Assembly (NCBI RefSeq): GCF_014201355.1
Contig: NZ_JACHEG010000003.1
Coordinates: 248,001 to 312,000, forward strand
Length of the DNA stretch: 64,000 bases
Reading direction: 5' to 3'
From: Aliirhizobium wenxiniae
Lineage (GTDB): Bacteria; Pseudomonadota; Alphaproteobacteria; Rhizobiales; Rhizobiaceae
In this document: in pieces, positions 9,410 through 18,357 of the stretch
How the letters are laid out: each line of letters begins with the position of its first letter
Position numbering within the stretch: the stretch's first letter is position 1
Notes under the pieces: generated by a model
Seen by the model: only the letters and a program-made list of their open reading frames with translations
Told to the model about the DNA's origin: nothing
Database searches by the model: none
Translations under genes and position numbers: made by a program

Positions 9410-10401
9410 TAGAGATCATCCAGACCGGACCGTTCAACACGGTACAAGACCTTGGCCGTACCGGCTTCCGCAATATCGGCGTGACTACCAGCGGCGCCAT
9501 GGATCCGCTGGCTCTCAAGGTTGGCAACAGCCTGCTCGGCAACGAAACAGGCGCGGCAGTTCTCGAAATTCAGACCTATCCGTTCAAACTGCGTTTTGCG
9601 AAGCAGACGTCTTTTGTCGTAACGGGCGCCGATTGTGGCGCATCGCTTGACGGTCGCATGGTTCAGCCGTGGTGCGCTCTGCCGATCGAAGCCGGGCAGG
9701 TACTGGAGCTCGGGCAGCCACGGGTTGGAACACGCGCCTATATCTGCATTGCCGGCGGGATTGATGTCGCTGCGGTCATGGGATCGCGCAGCACATCGCT
9801 GCGTGGCGCTTTCGGCGGCAGTGACGGACGTTTTCTGAGCACTGGCGATGTTCTTAAACTGGGTGAGGTTTCCACGGCGCTAAACTTTCCCGCAACTGGC
9901 CTTGCGGTTATCGACCCCGCCTATGCGCTTGCCTATGTCTATCCTGCCAATGAGGATGGGGTCCTTCTTGTGCGCGCCATCCCGGCCGGAGAACATGCTC
10001 TGTTTGGCGCGGATGCCGAGCGTTTCTGGATGCAGACGTGGAAGATTTCCACACAAAGCGACCGTACCGGATATCGCTTGATGGGTGAGCCGATCAAGCC
10101 GACGACGCCGGTTGAAATGCGCTCGCACGGCGTCGTGTCCGGTGTCGTTCAGGTTCCACCAAGCGGTGAACCGATCATCCAGATGGCCGATGCCAATACG
10201 GCTGGCGGTTATCCCAAGATCGCCGGCGTAATCGAGGCCGATCTCTGGCGGCTCGGGCAGGCGCGTATCGGCAGCCGTCTGCGTTTTGTCCGTGCAACAC
10301 ACGCTCAGGCGGCGTCCGTCGAAAAGGCAGTGGCGGCTTTCATCGATGATGTCCGCAGCACGTCGCGCATGGTTTGCGATGCATTGCAGGCCATGAAGTG
10401 A
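9406..10401 (+). CDS. pxpC: 5-oxoprolinase subunit C / KipA / AHS2-domain protein
   Basis: This 331-residue protein is the AHS2 family partner of PxpB. The N-terminal signature TGPFNTVQDLGRTGFRNIGV is at residues 5-24, followed by SGAMDPLALKVGNSLLGN. A middle region ITGADCGASLDG-like (here VVTGADCGASLDGR) and a C-terminal PPSGEPIIQMADANTAGGYP block complete the family pattern. It begins with an ATGA overlap on pxpB and is followed after 11 bases by pxpA with a strong GGAGGAAG site. In urea carboxylase, AHS1 and AHS2 domains together form the carboxyltransferase half, which makes the adjacent biotin genes meaningful. Confidence 0.88.
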   Translation: MIEIIQTGPFNTVQDLGRTGFRNIGVTTSGAMDPLALKVGNSLLGNETGAAVLEIQTYPFKLRFAKQTSFVVTGADCGASLDGRMVQPWCALPIEAGQVLELGQPRVGTRAYICIAGGIDVAAVMGSRSTSLRGAFGGSDGRFLSTGDVLKLGEVSTALNFPATGLAVIDPAYALAYVYPANEDGVLLVRAIPAGEHALFGADAERFWMQTWKISTQSDRTGYRLMGEPIKPTTPVEMRSHGVVSGVVQVPPSGEPIIQMADANTAGGYPKIAGVIEADLWRLGQARIGSRLRFVRATHAQAASVEKAVAAFIDDVRSTSRMVCDALQAMK

Positions 10402-10412
10402 GGGAGGAAGAG

Positions 10413-11180
10413 ATGAAGATCGATCTGAATTCCGATATGGGCGAGGGCTTTGGTCCCTACAGCCTGTGCGACGACGAGGCGATGATGAAGGTCGTGTCAT
10501 CGGCCAACATTGCCTGCGGTTTTCATGGCGGCGATCCCAATACAATGGCCCGCATGGTACGCCTCGCCAAGGTCAATGGCGTCGGCATCGGCGCGCATCC
10601 CGGCCTGCCGGATCGCGCCGGTTTCGGACGCCGCGAAATCCCCTATTCAGCCGATGAACTGCGCCAGCAGATGCTCTACCAACTGGGGGCGCTTAAGGCT
10701 ATTGCAGCCAGCGAAAGCCAGCGCGTTGCGCATTTCAGCTTTCACGCCGCCATGGGCAACATGGTCAACCGTGACCCGAAGCTGGCCGATCTGATGATGG
10801 ATGCGATCCGCGCCGTCGATCCCGGGCTGATTATCCTTGCCATGCCGGGCAGTGAAATCGAGGCCGCCGCCAACCGAGCTTCGCTCAAAACCCTGCTGCT
10901 GTTTCTGGCCGACCGTGCCTATGACGCGCAGGGCCGCCTTGTTGCACGCGGACTGCCCGGGGCTCTGGTTAAGGATGAGCTGGCCGTGCGCGCTCGCGTG
11001 CGTCAGTTCCTCGTCGACCGCACGGTCACCACAATCGACGGCACGACCCTCGACATGCCAGCGAGATCCATTCTCGTTCATAGCGATACGCCGGGTTCGC
11101 TCGAATTGGCGCGGATCGTCCGCAGCGAAATCGAGGCCGCCGGCGGCACACTTGCTCCAGCATCAGAAGTTGCCGGCTGA
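10413..11180 (+). CDS. pxpA: 5-oxoprolinase subunit A (LamB/YcsF family)
   Basis: This 255-residue TIM-barrel-like hydrolase is the catalytic ring-opening subunit of the PxpABC 5-oxoprolinase. The diagnostic N-terminus MKIDLNSDMGEGFGPY is followed by SSANIACGFHGGDPNTM and GVGIGAHPGLPDRAGFGRRE, all strongly conserved in the family. ATG 10413 is chosen because GGAGGAAG lies directly upstream and it gives the family N-terminus; a farther upstream codon at 10374 would overlap pxpC. Its product glutamate, or a carboxylated intermediate, would be available to the aminotransferase encoded 55 bases downstream. Confidence 0.9.
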   Translation: MKIDLNSDMGEGFGPYSLCDDEAMMKVVSSANIACGFHGGDPNTMARMVRLAKVNGVGIGAHPGLPDRAGFGRREIPYSADELRQQMLYQLGALKAIAASESQRVAHFSFHAAMGNMVNRDPKLADLMMDAIRAVDPGLIILAMPGSEIEAAANRASLKTLLLFLADRAYDAQGRLVARGLPGALVKDELAVRARVRQFLVDRTVTTIDGTTLDMPARSILVHSDTPGSLELARIVRSEIEAAGGTLAPASEVAG

Positions 11181-11235
11181 AAGCCGCCGCCTGTTTTCTC
11201 TTTTCACCTAGAATTCAAAACTGGAAGACCAGACC

Positions 11236-12438
11236 ATGCCCGCCACAGCCGACCGTTTGAAGAATGTTTCCATCTCCGCCTCTGCTGCCATGACGCAGCG
11301 CGCGCGTGAACTTGCCGCCCAGGGGATCAAGGTCGTCAGCCTATCTTCCGGCGAACCGGATTTTCCGACCCCACCGCATGCCATTGAAGCCGCTTACGCC
11401 GCAGCACTCGCGGGCGATACGAAATATCCGACCATGGACGGCACGCCGGCCATGAAGGCGGCGATCATCCGCAAGTTCAAGCGCGAGAACAACCTGACCT
11501 ATGAGCCGAACCAGATCGTCGTGTCGGGCGGCGGCAAGCAGGTTATCTTCAACGCCGTATTGGCCACCTGCAATCCAGGCGATGAAGTCGTTATCCCGGC
11601 GCCATCCTGGGTCAGCTATGCAGATATCGTGAAATTTGCCGGTGGTGTCCCCGTCTCGGTGCCGTGCCCGGAAAATGCTGGTTTCAAGCTGCGTGCCGAG
11701 GATCTGGAAGCGGCGATCACACCGCGCACCAAGTGGCTTTTCCTGAACTTCCCGAACAACCCGACTGGTGCTGCCTGCTCGCGCGCCGAGATGGCGGCAA
11801 TCGCCGAGGTCATGCTGCGCCACCCGCATGTCTGGATACTGACCGACGATATCTACGAACATCTCGTCTACGACGATTTCGAGTTCTGCACGATCGCCGA
11901 AGTCGAGCCGCGTCTCTATGATCGCGTGCTGACCATGAACGGCGTGTCCAAGGCTTATGCCATGACCGGCTGGCGTCTGGGGTACTGTGGCGGCCCGAAG
12001 GATCTCATTGCCGCGATCAGCAATGTCAACGGCCAGAACAGCGGTGGCACCTCGACGCTGACACAGGCAGCGGCCGTTGCAGCACTCGACGGTCCGCAGG
12101 ATCTGCTGAAGGAACGCTCGTCGATCTACAAGACACGTCGGGATTACGTGCTCGGCCGTCTGGCCGAAATCGAGGGTCTGCGTGCCCATAAGCCCGAAGG
12201 TGCATTCTATATCTTCCCGAACATGTCCGAGCTGATCGGCAAGACCACCAAGGGCGGCCGCAAGATCGAGACCGATGTCGACTTTGTCATGGGTCTTGTC
12301 GAGGAGCACCATGTCGCGACCGTGCAGGGTGCAGCCTACGGCATGAGTCCATATTTCCGCATTTCCTACGCGACGAGCATGGAGATGCTGGAAGAGGGCT
12401 GCAACCGCATTGCCGAGTATTGCAAAAACATGAAGTAA
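11236..12438 (+). CDS. PLP-dependent class I/II aminotransferase (aspartate aminotransferase-like)
   Basis: This 400-residue fold-type I transaminase moves an amino group between an amino acid and a 2-oxoacid in the cytoplasm. The PLP-binding lysine is Lys239 in NGVSKAYAMTGWRLGY. The NFPNNPTGAACSRAEM segment near residue 170 and the C-terminal SPYFRISYATSMEMLEEGC, which holds the carboxylate-binding arginine, match AspAT subgroup I-gamma of alphaproteobacteria. It follows pxpA by 55 bases on the same strand without a clear terminator, so it may belong to the same transcript. It ends against a convergent LysR gene with a short shared hairpin. Substrate specificity cannot be told from the sequence. 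Confidence 0.88.
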   Translation: MPATADRLKNVSISASAAMTQRARELAAQGIKVVSLSSGEPDFPTPPHAIEAAYAAALAGDTKYPTMDGTPAMKAAIIRKFKRENNLTYEPNQIVVSGGGKQVIFNAVLATCNPGDEVVIPAPSWVSYADIVKFAGGVPVSVPCPENAGFKLRAEDLEAAITPRTKWLFLNFPNNPTGAACSRAEMAAIAEVMLRHPHVWILTDDIYEHLVYDDFEFCTIAEVEPRLYDRVLTMNGVSKAYAMTGWRLGYCGGPKDLIAAISNVNGQNSGGTSTLTQAAAVAALDGPQDLLKERSSIYKTRRDYVLGRLAEIEGLRAHKPEGAFYIFPNMSELIGKTTKGGRKIETDVDFVMGLVEEHHVATVQGAAYGMSPYFRISYATSMEMLEEGCNRIAEYCKNMK

Positions 12439-12442
12439 TCGG

Positions 12443-12461
12443 CCTGACTTTGACGGTCAGG
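12443..12461. terminator. Short hairpin between convergent aminotransferase and LysR genes
   Basis: CCTGAC (12443-12448) pairs with GTCAGG (12456-12461) in the 18-base gap and just inside the LysR stop. The stem is only six base pairs and lacks a strong T tract, so termination is a weak inference. Confidence 0.35.
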
Positions 12462-13362
12462 TCTTCAGCCTGGCCGTCAGTTCGATCAGAATGTCCTTGA
12501 CCGCCACCGCCGGCTCCGAGAGCGGTGTCTGGTCCGACACGCAGAGCGACAATGTCTCCTCGATGCGTGGCGACACGAGGCGACAAATCAGCTTTTCATT
12601 GGATTCGGCAATCAAGCGGTCGGCAATCGCCTTTGGCATGATTGTTGCCCCGAGCCCACGGTCGACAGATCGGCTGAGTGTTCGAACAATCTCGACCTCC
12701 GCGACCACTTTGAACTCGACCTTGCTGCGCGAAAACGCGGTGTCGACTGCCCGGCGCACGAAGTTATAGGCCGGTGGCATCAGGAATGGCAGGCCGTCAA
12801 GCGCAGTCACGGGAACCGGCGTGTCACTCGCTTCGATAGCGAAATCCTGATGTGCGACGAGAAAGAACTCTTCTTTCAGCAACGGTTCGAAACGCACGCC
12901 TTTGATTGGTCCGACTCCGTGGATAAGCGCCATTTCCAAACGACCGTTCATGATCATCTGGCTATAGGTCTGACCAACGCTCTCGGTGAGATGCAAGAGA
13001 ATGCCAGGGTGGCGCTTTCTCGTTTCCGCCAGAAGCTCGACGGAAAGTGTCGCTGCGCTGCTGAAAGGGACAAGACCGACAGAGACGCGCCCCGCCAGTG
13101 ACCGGCCGGCGGTTGCGACATCGGACTGCGCCTGCTCCATCTGCCGGAGAATTATCTGGGCGTGGCGATAGACCGCCTGACCCGCATCGGTCATCGTTAC
13201 GCCCTGCTGGCTGCGGATCAGAAGCTTCTGGCCGAAGTGGTCCTCAAGCGCGGCAAGCTGCTGGCTCAGCGCCGGCTGGGCAAGATGCAGGATGTCCGCG
13301 GCACGGGTGATGCTGCCACTGTCGACGATGACGATAAAGGATTTGAGGCGCCGGATATCCAT
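12457..13362 (-). CDS. LysR-family transcriptional regulator
   Basis: This is a 301-residue LysR-type regulator. The N-terminal winged helix-turn-helix reads MDIRRLKSFIVIVDSGSITR then AADILHLAQPALSQQLAALE, and the effector-binding domain begins near residue 92 (RVSVGLVPFSSAATLSVEL). ATG 13362 is preferred because it gives the family N-terminus; a GTG 10 codons upstream is less likely. It is divergent from the SDR-transporter-RraA run and faces a 21-base inverted repeat (13459-13479) in the 230-base gap. By the usual LysR logic it should control that run and its own gene in response to the transported compound. It resembles the Nac/Cbl-like branch, but I cannot name an orthologue. Confidence 0.88.
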   Translation of the reverse strand: MDIRRLKSFIVIVDSGSITRAADILHLAQPALSQQLAALEDHFGQKLLIRSQQGVTMTDAGQAVYRHAQIILRQMEQAQSDVATAGRSLAGRVSVGLVPFSSAATLSVELLAETRKRHPGILLHLTESVGQTYSQMIMNGRLEMALIHGVGPIKGVRFEPLLKEEFFLVAHQDFAIEASDTPVPVTALDGLPFLMPPAYNFVRRAVDTAFSRSKVEFKVVAEVEIVRTLSRSVDRGLGATIMPKAIADRLIAESNEKLICRLVSPRIEETLSLCVSDQTPLSEPAVAVKDILIELTARLKT

Positions 13363-13458
13363 TTTGGTCGATGCTGCCTGTGTTGATAACACCTGCCCGA
13401 AAGCCTGCCACAGATCGGCGAGCAGCTTTTTAACAAGTGAAGAGAAAACCTAGCTGAT

Positions 13459-13479
13459 TGATTTGTAACGCGCAAATCA
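13459..13479. promoter_or_regulatory. Candidate LysR operator, TGATTTG-N7-CAAATCA
   Basis: Seven-base arms (13459-13465 and 13473-13479) pair perfectly around TAACGCG. The site contains the T-N11-A pattern typical of LysR-type binding sites. It lies between the divergent LysR and SDR genes, 97 bases from the LysR start and 114 bases from the SDR start. Confidence 0.6.
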
Positions 13480-13593
13480 CGCCTCAAGCAACAGGCGCAG
13501 GCCTCCATAACGCTTCCTTATTAGCCCAAAACTAATCGGTCTTAGGCAAGTGAAAAAAGCTTCGCTAGTCTCATCTCAACAAAGGGGAATTCA

Positions 13594-14367
13594 ATGCCGT
13601 TTGCCGATTACAAGACTGCTCTGGTGACTGGTGCCTCGTCGGGAATTGGTGCCGCCGTCGTCGAAAGACTGTCCCGCGAAGGACTGGAAGTGCACGCGGT
13701 CGCCCGTAGCGCCGAGCCATTGCGCGCGCTTTCCGAACGTACCGGCTGCATCGCCCACGCGGTTGACGTCACCAATCGGGAAGCGCTGGCAGAGCTGACT
13801 GGTCGTATTGCCTTCGACGTCCTTATCAACAATGCCGGCGTCGACCGCCCGAAGAAATTTCTGGAAGCGGAAGACGGCGATATCGATCTGCTGATCGACG
13901 TCAACCTGCGTGCGGTTCTGCATCTCTGCCGCATGGTCGTGCCGGGCATGGCCGAGCGGGATCGTGGTCACGTCATCAATATCTCCTCGATTGCCGGCAA
14001 CTACAATTTTGGCGGAAACTCCACCTACCATGCCGTCAAGGCCGGCGTCGCAATGTTGTCGAACCAGTTGCGCATCGACACATTCGGCAAGCGTGTTCGG
14101 GTAACCGAAATCTGCCCCGGCCGTGTTGCTACCGATATCTTCAATCATGTTCACGGCAACGATCCTTCGATCCGCGAGCGTTTCATCGACGGTTTCGAAC
14201 TGCCGCAGGCCTCCGATATCGCCGACGCGATCGCCTTCGCGATTGCCGCACCTGTCGCGGTCAATATCGGTCATATGGAAATCACCCCGACGCTGCAGGT
14301 CATGGGCGGTCTGCAGACGGCCAAGCCACAGACCCCTGCCGCCAGTTCCGAAGGAACCAAGCGGTGA
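13594..14367 (+). CDS. Short-chain dehydrogenase/reductase (classical SDR)
   Basis: This 257-residue NAD(P)-dependent oxidoreductase shows the cofactor motif TGASSGIG near residue 13, NNAG near residue 83, the catalytic Ser in ISSIAGNYNF near residue 130, and YHAVK with catalytic Tyr and Lys near residues 145-149. It resembles serine/3-hydroxy acid dehydrogenases (YdfG-like), which act on beta-hydroxy acids. It is the first gene after the LysR operator region and has the ribosome site AAAGGGGAATTCA before its ATG. It overlaps the first permease gene by 4 bases (GTGA), linking the enzyme directly to amino acid uptake. Exact substrate unknown. Confidence 0.88.
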   Translation: MPFADYKTALVTGASSGIGAAVVERLSREGLEVHAVARSAEPLRALSERTGCIAHAVDVTNREALAELTGRIAFDVLINNAGVDRPKKFLEAEDGDIDLLIDVNLRAVLHLCRMVVPGMAERDRGHVINISSIAGNYNFGGNSTYHAVKAGVAMLSNQLRIDTFGKRVRVTEICPGRVATDIFNHVHGNDPSIRERFIDGFELPQASDIADAIAFAIAAPVAVNIGHMEITPTLQVMGGLQTAKPQTPAASSEGTKR

Positions 14368-15071
14368 ACGGGTTCGATCTTTCGGCAATCCTGACCAACC
14401 CGGAATACATCTCGATGCTCCTGCATGGCATCGAGATGACCTTCATCATCTATATCGGTTCATGGGTGCTGGCGATGACGCTGGCCATCCTTCTGCTCGC
14501 GCTGCGCGTCTCGCCGCTGCGCATCGGCGAACCGATCGTCGCCGCCTATGTATCTTACCATCGCAACGTGCCGACGCTGGTGCAGTTGATGCTCTGGTAT
14601 TTCGGCATCTTCACGCTGATGCCGCAGGGCCTGTCGGACTGGCTGGCAAACAACAATGCCGAAGCAATTTTTGCAGTCATCGGTCTCGGCCTGTGTCAGG
14701 CAGCCTATTTCAGCGAAGATCTTCGTTCGGGCCTGCGTTCGGTCAGCCCGGGACAGATGGAAGCTGCGCAGGCTTTGGGTCATGGTTATGCTTCGGCCAT
14801 GCGCTTCGTGATCATGCCACAGGGCGTCCGCAATGCCTTGCCGCCTTTGATCAACCACAGTGTCTCGCTGTTCAAGAACAGCAGTCTTGCCATCGTCATC
14901 GGCGCGCCTGAACTGACCCATGCCGTCAAGGAAATCGAAAACATCAGTTTCCGCACGTTCGAAATCTACATGATCGGCACGGTGACCTACCTGTTCTTCT
15001 CACTCATCATCATGGGCATTGGAGCCTATATCGCGATGCGAGCTGATCCGGCGCGGAGGGCACGCGCATGA
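14364..15071 (+). CDS. Polar amino acid ABC transporter permease (HisM/GlnP type)
   Basis: This 235-residue inner-membrane permease starts at GTG 14364, overlapping the SDR stop. It has the HisMQ-type opening (YISMLLHGIEMTFIIYIGSW), the conserved YVSYHRNVPTLVQLMLWYFG near residue 53, and the EAA loop SPGQMEAAQALGHGYASAMR near residue 130. Together with the following permease it should form a heterodimeric channel. The gene overlaps the next by ATGA. The strong similarity in layout to the permease pair at 24736-26144 suggests that the two transporters are paralogues. Confidence 0.9.
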   Translation: MNGFDLSAILTNPEYISMLLHGIEMTFIIYIGSWVLAMTLAILLLALRVSPLRIGEPIVAAYVSYHRNVPTLVQLMLWYFGIFTLMPQGLSDWLANNNAEAIFAVIGLGLCQAAYFSEDLRSGLRSVSPGQMEAAQALGHGYASAMRFVIMPQGVRNALPPLINHSVSLFKNSSLAIVIGAPELTHAVKEIENISFRTFEIYMIGTVTYLFFSLIIMGIGAYIAMRADPARRARA

Positions 15072-15826
15072 TCCAGGATTTCATCACCATCATTCAGGAT
15101 TACTGGCTGCTTCTTCTGATCGGCCAATACCCGAACGGTCCGCTCGGCGGTCTCGCCAACACGCTCATCCTCTCGGCTTTGGCCATCGCGTTTGCCTTCC
15201 CGGTGAGCATCCTGATGGCGCTCGCACGCCTGTCGAAATGGTGGTTCCTGCGCTGGCCTATGACCGCGCTGGTCTACGTCACTCGCGGCGTGCCTCTCTT
15301 GATGCTCATCCTGTGGTGCTATTTCGTCATCCCGCTCTGGACCGGCGCCGATGTGCCGAGCTTCCTGATCATGCTGGTGACGCTGGTCATCTATCAGGGC
15401 GCGTTCCTGAGTGAAGTCGTCCGTGCCGGCATCGTGTCGCTGGGGCAGGGCCAGATGGATGCGGCACGGGCTCTCGGCCACGGCTACATGGGCGCCATGC
15501 GTTTCGTCATCCTGCCGCAGGCGCTCTACAACATGATCCCGAGCATGATCTCCACCTTCGTTTCGACGATCAAGGATACGACGCTCGGTTACGTCATCAA
15601 TGTGCCGGACCTGACATTTGCTGCAAGCCAGGTGAACAACCAGCTTCTCACCCAGCCCTTCCAGGTCTTCCTCATTCTCGCATTGGTCTACTACATCCTG
15701 TGCTGGAGCCTGACCTATGTCGCCAACAGCGTCGAGCGGCGGATCGCCCGCCGACGTGCCGGGCCGCGCAATGCCCGCCTTCCGGCCGAGGCCGCGCCCC
15801 TCAAAACCATTACGGAGCAGCTATGA
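15068..15826 (+). CDS. Polar amino acid ABC transporter permease (HisQ/GlnP type)
   Basis: This 252-residue permease is the partner of the preceding one. It has the conserved [20 protein letters not shown] segment, [18 protein letters not shown] near residue 77, and the EAA loop [20 protein letters not shown] near residue 119. The C-terminus is basic (RRIARRRAG), as expected for a cytoplasmic tail. Both ends overlap neighbours by ATGA, so permeases and ATPase are translationally coupled. Confidence 0.9.
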   Translation: MIQDFITIIQDYWLLLLIGQYPNGPLGGLANTLILSALAIAFAFPVSILMALARLSKWWFLRWPMTALVYVTRGVPLLMLILWCYFVIPLWTGADVPSFLIMLVTLVIYQGAFLSEVVRAGIVSLGQGQMDAARALGHGYMGAMRFVILPQALYNMIPSMISTFVSTIKDTTLGYVINVPDLTFAASQVNNQLLTQPFQVFLILALVYYILCWSLTYVANSVERRIARRRAGPRNARLPAEAAPLKTITEQL

Positions 15827-16590
15827 GCACCTTAGTGTCCGAACCCCAAGCCGCCCAGGCGATCCGTATCGCCGATGTCTGCAAGAGCTACGGCGACTAT
15901 CAGGTCCTGAAAAATATCAACGCCGAAGTGGCGCGGGGCGAAGTGGTGGTGATCTGCGGCCCGTCCGGCTCCGGCAAGTCGACGCTGATCCGCACCGTCA
16001 ACCGGCTGGAAGAAATCAACAGCGGCGGCATCAGCTTCGAGGGGCAGGATATCCACGCGCCGATGGGGGCCAGCGAACTCAACAAGCTGCGCAGCCGTAT
16101 CGGCTTCGTCTTCCAGAGTTTTAACCTCTTTCCGCACCTTTCGGTCGTCGAAAACGTGTCGATGTCGCCGATCCGGGTGAAAGGCGTGTCGCCTGCCGCT
16201 GCCCATGACAAGGCTCTCAAACTGCTTGACCGCGTTGGTCTCGCCGACAAGGCCAACTCCTATCCCGGTCAGCTTTCCGGTGGCCAGCAGCAGCGCGTGG
16301 CGATTGCCCGTGCGCTTGCCATGGAACCGCCGGTCATGCTGTTCGACGAACCGACCAGCGCGCTCGACCCGGAAATGGTCGGAGAAGTGCTGAGCGTCAT
16401 GAAAAGCTTGGCCGCCGAAGGCATGACCATGCTCTGCGTGACCCATGAAATGGGTTTTGCTCGCGATGTCGCTGACCGCATCTGGTTCATCGACGCCGGC
16501 GAAATCCTCGAAACCGCTCCTCCCGAAGATTTTTTCAAGAATCCACGACATCCGCGTGCCCAGCGCTTCCTCGCTGATCTGCGGCACTGA
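15823..16590 (+). CDS. Polar amino acid ABC transporter ATP-binding protein (GlnQ/HisP type)
   Basis: This 255-residue cytoplasmic ATPase shows Walker [10 protein letters not shown] near residue 46, the signature [20 protein letters not shown] near residue 149, Walker [16 protein letters not shown] near residue 170, and the switch histidine in [17 protein letters not shown] 15823 is fixed by the ATGA overlap with the permease and by the family N-terminus; upstream in-frame codons read through permease sequence. It is followed after 36 bases by the periplasmic binding protein gene. Confidence 0.92.
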   Translation: MSTLVSEPQAAQAIRIADVCKSYGDYQVLKNINAEVARGEVVVICGPSGSGKSTLIRTVNRLEEINSGGISFEGQDIHAPMGASELNKLRSRIGFVFQSFNLFPHLSVVENVSMSPIRVKGVSPAAAHDKALKLLDRVGLADKANSYPGQLSGGQQQRVAIARALAMEPPVMLFDEPTSALDPEMVGEVLSVMKSLAAEGMTMLCVTHEMGFARDVADRIWFIDAGEILETAPPEDFFKNPRHPRAQRFLADLRH

Positions 16591-16626
16591 CTGCCTTCCA
16601 CATAAAATAAAAATGGAGAACAGCAA

Positions 16627-17463
16627 ATGAACTGGAAATTCGCAATTCTTGCAGCACTTGCCACCAGCACGGCTGCGGTCGCGCCGGCCAAGGCGGATCA
16701 GCTTGCCGACATCCTGTCGGCCAAGAAGCTGCGCTGCGCGACGTTTGCCGACGTGCCGCCATTCTCGGCGCCGGACCCCAAGACCCGTGAGATGGCCGGT
16801 TTCGACGTCGATCTCTGCAACGCTATCGCAAAGGAACTTGGTGTAACAGCGGAAGTGAAGCCGGTTTCGGTCGAAGCCCGCGTGCCGGAAGTCAAGCTCG
16901 GCCGCGTCGACATCACTGTCGCAAACCTCGCATACACGCAGAGCCGCGCCGAACAGATTCAGTTCAGCGATCCCTACTATCTCGCCAAGGAAATGCTGAT
17001 CGTGCCGACGACGGACGAAGGCAAGGCCAAGGCTGATTATGTCGGCCAGCGTATCGCCTCGGCCAAGGGTTCGACCTCGGAAATGTCGATCAAGCTCAAC
17101 AAGTCCGAGCCGCTGACCTTCCAGGATACCGCATCGGCCTATCTCGCGGTGCAGCAGGGTAAGGCCCGTGGCATGGTCGCCAACACGATGACGACGACCA
17201 AGTTCGTCAACGAGTCGAAGACCCGCGGCAAGGAAATGCGCATGATTGAGGAGCCGATGCTGTACCAGCCGATCGGTATCGGCATGCAGAAGGACCAGCC
17301 GACGCTTACCGCCAAGGTCAACGAAATCCTGCGCAAGCTGGATGCCGATGGCGAGATCAACAAGATCTGGGACAAGTGGCTCGGTCAGGGCACCGAATAC
17401 AAGATGACCCGCACCGACAAGGTTGTTCCGCTTTCCGAGCTGAAGTTCGACCCGATCCCGTAA
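16627..17463 (+). CDS. Amino acid ABC transporter substrate-binding protein (SBP_bac_3 family)
   Basis: This 278-residue periplasmic receptor has a signal peptide (MNWKFAILAALATSTAAVAP, cleavage near AKA-DQ) and the family 3 core KLRCATFADVPPFSAPDPKT then GFDVDLCNAIAKELGV. It is paralogous to the binding protein at 23866. A ribosome site GGAGAACAGCAA precedes the ATG. Two hairpins follow in the 108-base gap before the RraA gene. Family members bind polar amino acids or related organic amines; the ligand here is unknown. Confidence 0.9.
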   Translation: MNWKFAILAALATSTAAVAPAKADQLADILSAKKLRCATFADVPPFSAPDPKTREMAGFDVDLCNAIAKELGVTAEVKPVSVEARVPEVKLGRVDITVANLAYTQSRAEQIQFSDPYYLAKEMLIVPTTDEGKAKADYVGQRIASAKGSTSEMSIKLNKSEPLTFQDTASAYLAVQQGKARGMVANTMTTTKFVNESKTRGKEMRMIEEPMLYQPIGIGMQKDQPTLTAKVNEILRKLDADGEINKIWDKWLGQGTEYKMTRTDKVVPLSELKFDPIP

Positions 17464-17466
17464 TCT

Positions 17467-17538
17467 GAAGGGCGCATAGCGCCTTCTGATCCAAAACCAA
17501 AATCCGACAATTGCCGACGGCGGCAGCCTTGCCGCCGT
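17467..17538 (+). terminator. Two hairpins between binding-protein and RraA genes
   Basis: The first is an imperfect stem, GAAGGGCGC against GCGCCTTC (17467-17486). The second is perfect: ACGGCGGCA (17517-17525) and TGCCGCCGT (17530-17538) around GCCT. Neither has a T tract. They may limit read-through into the RraA gene or protect the transporter mRNA. Confidence 0.5.
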
Positions 17539-17571
17539 ACGGTTTATCTATGGCCACGAGGAGGGCCTGCA

Positions 17572-18246
17572 ATGGTACATATCAAAGACATTCCCGAGCG
17601 TCCCTCCAAGGAGGATTTGGCTGCGATCGCGAAATTTTCGCCCGCCACCATTCACGAAGCACAGGGCCGTCGGGGTGCCTTGTCGTCGCGGCTGAAGCCG
17701 GTCGACTACCGCATGAAGCTTTGCGGCCCGGCCTTCACGGTAAAGTCCTCTCCGCGCGACAACATCATGCTGCAGCTGGCGATCAACTACGCCAAACCCG
17801 GCGACATCATCGTCGTTTCGGCGGGTGAATACGAAGAAGCTGGTTCGTTCGGCGACGTTCTCGCCAATGCCTGCCTTGCCAAGGGTATCGGCGGTCTCGT
17901 GACCGATACCGGAGTTCGTGACACGCTGCAGCTTCGCGAACTCGGTTTTCCGGTCTTTTCGCTCAGCACCTGCATCAAGGGTACCGTCAAAGAGACGATC
18001 GGCACGACCAATGACAGCATCATCGTCGGCGGCGAGATCATCAATCCGGGCGACGTGATTGTCGGTGATGCCGATGGTCTGGTTGTCGTTCGCCGCAGCG
18101 AGGTTGCCGAAGCAGCAAAACTATCCCAAGCGCGCGAAGATGCCGAAGCCGGCTTCATCGAAGCCTACAAGGCCGGCGCCTCCGTGATCGAAGTCAGCAA
18201 GCTCGAGCCGGTTCTGAAGGCCAAAGGCCTGATTGTCGACATCTGA
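17572..18246 (+). CDS. RraA-family aldolase/decarboxylase-like protein, copy 1
   Basis: This 224-residue RraA-fold protein belongs to the group that includes 4-hydroxy-4-methyl-2-oxoglutarate aldolase and oxaloacetate decarboxylase. The metal and substrate residues of active members appear kept in [11 protein letters not shown] (Arg116, Asp117), and the [20 protein letters not shown] segment is intact, so an enzyme is more likely than an RNase E inhibitor. It is the last gene of the SDR-transporter run and ends before a strong double terminator. A second copy at 26890-27564 shares a 95-base identical block and nearly the whole central 170 residues, while the ends differ, which points to gene conversion or recent duplication. 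Substrate unknown. Confidence 0.88.
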   Translation: MVHIKDIPERPSKEDLAAIAKFSPATIHEAQGRRGALSSRLKPVDYRMKLCGPAFTVKSSPRDNIMLQLAINYAKPGDIIVVSAGEYEEAGSFGDVLANACLAKGIGGLVTDTGVRDTLQLRELGFPVFSLSTCIKGTVKETIGTTNDSIIVGGEIINPGDVIVGDADGLVVVRRSEVAEAAKLSQAREDAEAGFIEAYKAGASVIEVSKLEPVLKAKGLIVDI

Positions 18247-18252
18247 AAAACA

Positions 18253-18348
18253 GAAGGGAAGCGTCGCTTGCGACAGCTTCCCTTCCATACGATCAAGATC
18301 CGCAGTGACTGCAGAAACTCAAAAGGGCGGCCTCGTGATCGCCCTTTT
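18253..18348. terminator. Double terminator between convergent RraA and gluconokinase genes
   Basis: The first hairpin pairs GAAGGGAAGC (18253-18262) with GCTTCCCTTC (18276-18285), with an inner GTCGC/GCGAC stem. The second pairs AAAAGGGCG (18321-18329) with CGCCCTTTT (18340-18348) and runs into further Ts on the plus strand, a classic rho-independent form. On the minus strand the second stem also ends in four Ts, so it may act in both directions. Confidence 0.85.
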
Positions 18349-18357
18349 TTCTATTTG

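Noticed and set aside
11341..12312. 323-codon open frame on the minus strand
   Set aside because: It is antisense to the intact aminotransferase gene with the PLP lysine and has no family features.
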